A DNA stretch of 64,000 nucleotides from Pectobacterium versatile. GTDB taxonomy: Bacteria; Pseudomonadota; Gammaproteobacteria; Enterobacterales; Enterobacteriaceae. A model generated the notes under the pieces. It did no database searches. It had not been told where the DNA came from and saw nothing but the letters and a program-made list of their open reading frames with translations. A program made the translations under genes and the position numbers. Below, one piece after another: positions 60,126 to 64,000 of the stretch (within the stretch, counting starts at the first letter, position 1; the number at the start of each line of letters is the position of its first letter). The stretch spans positions 1 to 64,000 of the forward strand of contig NZ_JAINZP010000013.1 in the NCBI RefSeq assembly GCF_020166435.1. Reading direction: 5' to 3'.

Positions 60126-61199
60126 TTACGAACGGTTAGCGTCTGCTGCGGTCGTCGTCTGTGCTTCAACCGGTGCGGCATTTTGCACGGCATTGAGGCT
60201 ATCTTGCGGCTGTGCTTCTGGTGCAACAGGTGCCGCAACAGATTCAACCGGAATGGCTGGCGTGGCTTGTTCGATCAGACCATTGATTTTGGTCGGCATA
60301 CCAGAACGTCTCTGGATTGCCTGATCAACTTCGCTGGTGTTCACGCTGGCGTCGGCCAGAACTTTGCTCACTTTTGGCGTCATGCTGATCGGTGCCGGAG
60401 AATCAGAATGGAATTCTTCTACCGTGCGAGACAGCGGATTGTGAACTTCAACATAGCGTGAACCATCTGGCTCAACGGTGGCTTTCACTGGCTCATTGAT
60501 GAACTGAACACGAGTACCGACCGGAACGTTGTTGAACAGATACTTGATATCATCGGCGCGCAGACGGACGCAGCCGTGGCTTACACGCAGGCCAATACCG
60601 AAGTTGGCATTGGTGCCGTGGATCGCGTACAGGTTACCGATGTACAGCGCATACAGCCCCATTGGGTTATCTGGGCCAGCCGGGAAAACTTTTTGCAGGG
60701 TTTCGCCGCGTGCCGCATATTCTGCGTGCATCTTCGCGGTTGGCGTCCAGGTTGGGCCCGCTTTCTTGCGCTGAACGGAGGTTGTCCAGTTAATCGGCGT
60801 ATCTTTACCTAACTCGCCAATCCCGATTGGCAGCACGACCACGGTCTTGGAGCCTTTCGGGTAATAGTACAGACGCATTTCTGCACTGTTGATGACAATG
60901 CCTTCACGCGGTGCATCTGGCAGAATCAACTGATGAGGAATGACCATTTTGCTGCCGGGAATAGGCAGGTAAACATCCGCATCTGGGTTGGCTTCCATCA
61001 GGTTGCTCAGACCCATTTGGAACTGTGATGCAAAATGTTCCAACGGCTGTGTGCTGTCTTCCGGTACGGTGATGTCGATATTCTCGCCTATCAGTCGGCT
61101 GTTAGCCGCAGGCAGAGGATAAACAACGGCAAAAGCAGCCTGGCTGAATGCGGCTGCTGCAAAAACTAAAGTAAAGATCGCGCGAATACTCATTTTCAT
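60126..61199 (-). CDS. ybiS: L,D-transpeptidase YbiS/LdtB (ErfK/YkuD family)
   Basis: A 357-residue periplasmic transpeptidase that attaches Braun lipoprotein to peptidoglycan. Signal peptide about 1-24. A LysM-like region (about 45-90), then the YkuD domain (about 97-235) with catalytic [20 protein letters not shown], where C is the nucleophile. YbiS-like stretches include [17 protein letters not shown] and [14 protein letters not shown]. Unlike the roughly 306-residue E. coli protein, this one has an extra C-terminal tail of about 50 residues rich in Ala, Pro, Val and Gln. It is monocistronic. Confidence 0.92.
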   Translation of the reverse strand: MKMSIRAIFTLVFAAAAFSQAAFAVVYPLPAANSRLIGENIDITVPEDSTQPLEHFASQFQMGLSNLMEANPDADVYLPIPGSKMVIPHQLILPDAPREGIVINSAEMRLYYYPKGSKTVVVLPIGIGELGKDTPINWTTSVQRKKAGPTWTPTAKMHAEYAARGETLQKVFPAGPDNPMGLYALYIGNLYAIHGTNANFGIGLRVSHGCVRLRADDIKYLFNNVPVGTRVQFINEPVKATVEPDGSRYVEVHNPLSRTVEEFHSDSPAPISMTPKVSKVLADASVNTSEVDQAIQRRSGMPTKINGLIEQATPAIPVESVAAPVAPEAQPQDSLNAVQNAAPVEAQTTTAADANRS

Positions 61200-61376
61200 T
61201 TCTTTATTTGAGTGGTGAATGCACCCCCCGAATCAGGAGGCTGGTCTGCTAGGGTCGCCATGCGACCGGATGCGCATTATATGTGCAGAACGGCCTCAGA
61301 GGGAAACAACATGTGTAACTAATCACACTTTTTGGCGCCCGAATGAGAAAGAAAGCAGCGTAGAGTGAACCGCGAC

Positions 61377-62174
61377 TCAATTTTCCTCTTCCAATGTGGG
61401 TTTGTTAAAGCGGCGATTAGCCAGTACCGGAAGAATCTGACGGGCATACGCCAGTCGTTCTGGGTCAATGTCGGCATAGACGAGGGCCGGTGTTTCCGGT
61501 GCCTGAACTACGACAACGCCTAAAGGATCGACCACCATGCTGTTGCCGATATTTTTGACGCCGCATTCGCCAACGGCAACGAGATAAGTGGTGTTTTCCA
61601 GCGCTCTTGCGCGCACCAGTAGCTCCCAATGCGCTTCTTTCAGCGGCCCTTTGATCCAGGCGGACGGAAGAACAAGTACGTCAGCACCGTCCAGTACCAG
61701 ACGGCGAGCAAGCTCAGGGAAGCGGATGTCATAGCAGGTCATCAGCCCGACGTTAAGCCCGGCGATGGTCAACAACGGTGGAATCGCTTCGCCTGCCAGC
61801 ACGTTCTCCGATTCCTGTACGGAAAACGCATCGTACAGATGCAGCTTCCGGTATTGTGCGACGATCTCACCATTGCGCAGCGCCAGCAGCGTATTCCAAA
61901 CTTTCCCTTCGCCATTCGGGATATGCACACACAGCATGGTCGTCAGGTTGTTGCCTTTGCTGGCTTCCAGCAGTTGCGACACAAACGGGCCATCAAGCGG
62001 CTGAGCAGCAGTGAGCACCATGTTGGGGTTGGTGATATCGCGAGCCAGCACGCCTTCAGGCAGCACCAGCAGGTCGGCACCGTTTTGCTGTGCTGCCGAC
62101 ATAAACTCAGTAATGGTCGCGGCGTTTTGTTGCCACTCGCGGTCTACGGCGAATTGTCCCAGTGCGACTTTCAT
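61377..62174 (-). CDS. Nitrilase-family amidase (YbeM/Nit1-like, deaminated glutathione amidase)
   Basis: A 265-residue carbon-nitrogen hydrolase. The Glu-Lys-Cys triad is visible: E in LLVLPEGVLARD (near 41), K in YRKLHLYDAF (near 110) and C in GLMTCYDIRFPELAR (near 147). Length and the LHLYDAF / CYDIRFPE pattern match the YbeM/Nit1 branch, which hydrolyses deaminated glutathione in a metabolite-repair reaction. It lies 21 nt downstream of the cytochrome b561 gene, same strand, probably one operon. Confidence 0.87.
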   Translation of the reverse strand: MKVALGQFAVDREWQQNAATITEFMSAAQQNGADLLVLPEGVLARDITNPNMVLTAAQPLDGPFVSQLLEASKGNNLTTMLCVHIPNGEGKVWNTLLALRNGEIVAQYRKLHLYDAFSVQESENVLAGEAIPPLLTIAGLNVGLMTCYDIRFPELARRLVLDGADVLVLPSAWIKGPLKEAHWELLVRARALENTTYLVAVGECGVKNIGNSMVVDPLGVVVVQAPETPALVYADIDPERLAYARQILPVLANRRFNKPTLEEEN

Positions 62175-62195
62175 GCTTGCTCCTTCGTTGCCCGA

Positions 62196-62732
62196 TTAAT
62201 CGCGTTTGGCTGGCATCATGCGCAGCAGCGTGTTGTCTTTCATGACATAGTGGTGGAACAGGGCGGCTGCGGTATGCAGCGCGATGAGCCAGTACCCTAG
62301 CGGTGCCAGCGTTTCATGCCAGCCGATCAGCGTTTCAGTCAGGTCAAAATTCGGTGTAGCGGAGGTTGGCATACCGATCCCAAAAAGCATCCAGTCCCGA
62401 CCGCTATAGTAGCGCGAGGCAACGCCCAGTATCGGCAGCGTGATAAATAGTAGGTAAATGACGGCGTGAGTGAGTGAGCCCAGCGCACTTTGCCAGCGGG
62501 ACGGCGGTGGCGTAATAGCCGGTGAGGTATGGCGATGGCGTAAGAACAAGCGAGCCAGCATAAGAACCAGTATGGCTACGCCACAGCTAAAATGTGTCAC
62601 CATCATCACGGTGCGCAGCAGCGAACCGCGTTCAGCCAATCCGCGTAGTTCTATCGTGGCATAGGTCACAACGAGCAACAGAAAAACCAGCCAGTGCAAT
62701 GCAATCTGCGATGGTGCGAACTTTCCTTTCAT
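62196..62732 (-). CDS. Cytochrome b561 (CybB-like)
   Basis: A 178-residue four-helix diheme b-type cytochrome of the inner membrane that oxidises quinol. Helices lie at about 10-28, 45-63, 85-105 and 140-160. Heme-ligand histidines are in IALHWLVF, MVTHFSCG and the fourth-helix IGWHETLAPLGYWLIALHTAAA. I start at ATG 62732, with GAGGA 8 nt ahead; an upstream in-frame ATG (62768) would add a basic, non-family N-terminus. It is followed by the amidase gene. Confidence 0.88.
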   Translation of the reverse strand: MKGKFAPSQIALHWLVFLLLVVTYATIELRGLAERGSLLRTVMMVTHFSCGVAILVLMLARLFLRHRHTSPAITPPPSRWQSALGSLTHAVIYLLFITLPILGVASRYYSGRDWMLFGIGMPTSATPNFDLTETLIGWHETLAPLGYWLIALHTAAALFHHYVMKDNTLLRMMPAKRD

Positions 62733-62900
62733 GTTTTGTCCTCTGCGACGTTGAGAGCGGTTTGACACTGTAACGAGCGAATAATCCCATAAAGTATAAG
62801 GTAACTTGCTCCTTGTCAGCCCTTCTTTACCGTGCCTGACAAACTGGGTTATCGACGCTGGATTCTTCGGTATTCAACCTCGTTCGGATAGAGAAAAGAT

Positions 62901-63024
62901 GCAACGGCCCGTAAGGGTGGCGGCCAGGGATGGCACGCCATAAAAAATTACCGGGAGAAATTTTTAACGTTGCATCAGCAACGGCCCGTAAGGGTGGCGG
63001 CCAGGGATGGCACGCCATAAAAAA
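62901..63024. repeat. Direct repeat of 47 bp, two copies, downstream of nifJ
   Basis: The 47-bp sequence starting GCAACGGCCCGTAAGGGTGG and ending CACGCCATAAAAAA occurs at 62901-62947 and 62978-63024, identical throughout, 30 bp apart. Each copy has a GGCC...GGCC inverted core. The second runs into the nifJ terminator. There is no credible coding frame. Confidence 0.85.
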
Positions 63025-63042
63025 ACCGGCCGAAGCCGGTTT
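63018..63042 (-). terminator. Terminator of nifJ
   Basis: On the minus strand AAACCGGC, loop TTCG, GCCGGTTT and then more Ts. It starts 12 nt after the nifJ stop and overlaps the end of the second 47-bp repeat. Confidence 0.9.
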
Positions 63043-63053
63043 GAGGGAGAACG

Positions 63054-64000
63054 TTATTCCTGCGGGTTTTTCTCTGCCTTGCCTGCCATCATGGTCAGGA
63101 AGTCAAAGCGGCGGCGCAGATCCAGTTCCGCTTCTTCATAGAGCTGTGCGGTTTCTTCCGGCATCATGCTATTCAGGCGGCGGAAGCGTTGCTCTTTCAG
63201 CAGCGTTTCGCTCAGGCTGCTGGATGGTGGACGAGAATCCGTCACCAGTGCAGGTTTACCTTCCTCGGCGCGACGTGGATCGAAGCGGTAGAGCGGCCAG
63301 AAGCCCGTTGCCGTCAATTGACGCATCTGATCGTGGCTGAATGCCAGATCGTAGCCGTGCTCTTCACACGGACTGTACGCGATAATCAGCGACGGGCCCG
63401 GCCAGGCTTCGGCTTCCTGAATCGCTTTCACCGTCTGGTTCAGCTGTGCGCCCAGTGAGATCTGCGCGACATACACGTGACCGTACATCATGACGTTGAT
63501 GCCGAGATCTTTACGCGCTTTGCGTTTGCCTTTCTCGCCAAATTTGGTGACGGCGCCCAGGGGTGTCGCTTTGGACTGCTGTCCACCGGTGTTGGAATAA
63601 CACTGGGTATCCAGCACCAGCACGTTGACGTTTTCGCTCAGGCTCATGACGTGATCCAGCCCGCCGTAGCCGATGTCGTACGCCCAGCCGTCCCCGCCGA
63701 TAAGCCAGATGGATTTATCGACAAAGTGGTCGGCTTCATTCGCTAGCACGGTGGCGTCGGTATCATTGATGGCTGACAGCAATCCACGCAGCTGTTCAAT
63801 CTGCTGACGGCGTAGATCGGGGGCGATGGATTCTTCCTGCAACGCGTTAACCAGATCCGGCGGCAGTTGCGGTGCCAGCTTGTTGAGCAGGCGCACGGCA
63901 CGCTGACGGTGTTGATCGACGCTCAGGCGGAAGCCCAGACCGAATTCGGCGTTATCCTCGAACAGCGAGTTAGCCCAGGCCGGACCGCGGCCGTTGGCAT
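63054..64000 (-). CDS. nifJ: Pyruvate:flavodoxin/ferredoxin oxidoreductase NifJ, C-terminal part (cut by window end)
   Basis: The frame is open to the last base of the window, so only the final 315 or so residues of a protein of roughly 1170 residues are seen. The enzyme decarboxylates pyruvate to acetyl-CoA and reduces flavodoxin. The thiamine-pyrophosphate domain is recognisable: WLIGGDGWAYDIGYGGLDHV, then LVLDTQCYSNTGGQQSKATP and QISLGAQLNQTVKAIQEAE. The C-terminal sequence PLYRFDPRRAEEGKPALVTDSR is typical of enterobacterial YdbK/NifJ. Confidence 0.93.
   Translation of the reverse strand, partial: ANGRGPAWANSLFEDNAEFGLGFRLSVDQHRQRAVRLLNKLAPQLPPDLVNALQEESIAPDLRRQQIEQLRGLLSAINDTDATVLANEADHFVDKSIWLIGGDGWAYDIGYGGLDHVMSLSENVNVLVLDTQCYSNTGGQQSKATPLGAVTKFGEKGKRKARKDLGINVMMYGHVYVAQISLGAQLNQTVKAIQEAEAWPGPSLIIAYSPCEEHGYDLAFSHDQMRQLTATGFWPLYRFDPRRAEEGKPALVTDSRPPSSSLSETLLKEQRFRRLNSMMPEETAQLYEEAELDLRRRFDFLTMMAGKAEKNPQE

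Noticed and set aside
62930-63340. 136-codon plus-strand frame across the 47-bp repeats into nifJ
   Set aside because: It is antisense to nifJ, and its coding potential comes from repeat DNA.

Overview
The window looks like a chromosomal segment of a soft-rot enterobacterium, most likely Pectobacterium and less likely Dickeya. Several genes read almost residue for residue like Escherichia coli proteins (AdeP, YjcE, ActP-YjcH-Acs, YbiS). Next to them are plant-pathogen genes: a rhamnogalacturonate lyase (RhiE type) and a GPH sugar transporter with a KdgR-like operator.

Layout. 1-240: two tiny minus-strand genes behind two CRP-like sites; the second resembles the small E. coli protein AzuC. 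821-4301: adenine permease AdeP and Na+/H+ antiporter YjcE. 4451-6847: a Fur-box promoter and an OmpR/EnvZ-type two-component pair. 7161-19772: a complete Flp/Tad pilus locus (flp, tadV, rcpC, rcpA, rcpB, tadZABCDEFG). 19792-29559: one 3255-residue LEPR-motif repeat protein. 29799-35876: a lipoprotein TolC, two HlyD-type adaptors and an M50 membrane metalloprotease fused to an adaptor, with no ABC transporter. 36205-37935: rhiE. 38104-40802: an AT-rich minus-strand group made of two DUF2589 paralogues, two unknown small proteins and a phage-type lysozyme. 41248-42702: a divergent M20-peptidase/LuxR fusion. 42854-46906: acs-yjcH-actP. 47800-48192: a stand-alone PAS protein. 48953-53140: a TonB-dependent siderophore receptor with its FecI and FecR. 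53310-62732: AI-2E-family permease, GPH transporter, small membrane protein, YeiQ-like dehydrogenase, MetY, L,D-transpeptidase YbiS, a nitrilase-family amidase and a cytochrome b561. 63054-64000: the C-terminal part of NifJ, cut by the window end.

Two loci are the best candidates for undescribed systems. The first is the giant LEPR protein with an exporter-like set in which an M50 protease-adaptor fusion stands where a type I secretion ABC ATPase would normally be, directly downstream of a Tad locus. The second is the DUF2589/lysozyme group, facing a regulator that is a degenerate M20 peptidase carrying a LuxR DNA-binding domain, across an intergenic region full of TCACCC repeats. Two families of short inverted-repeat elements (three and two copies) are scattered between genes; in the second family one copy is clearly, and the other plausibly, bracketed by duplicated terminator hairpins.

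All assignments come from reading the sequence and remembered family features; no database search was run.
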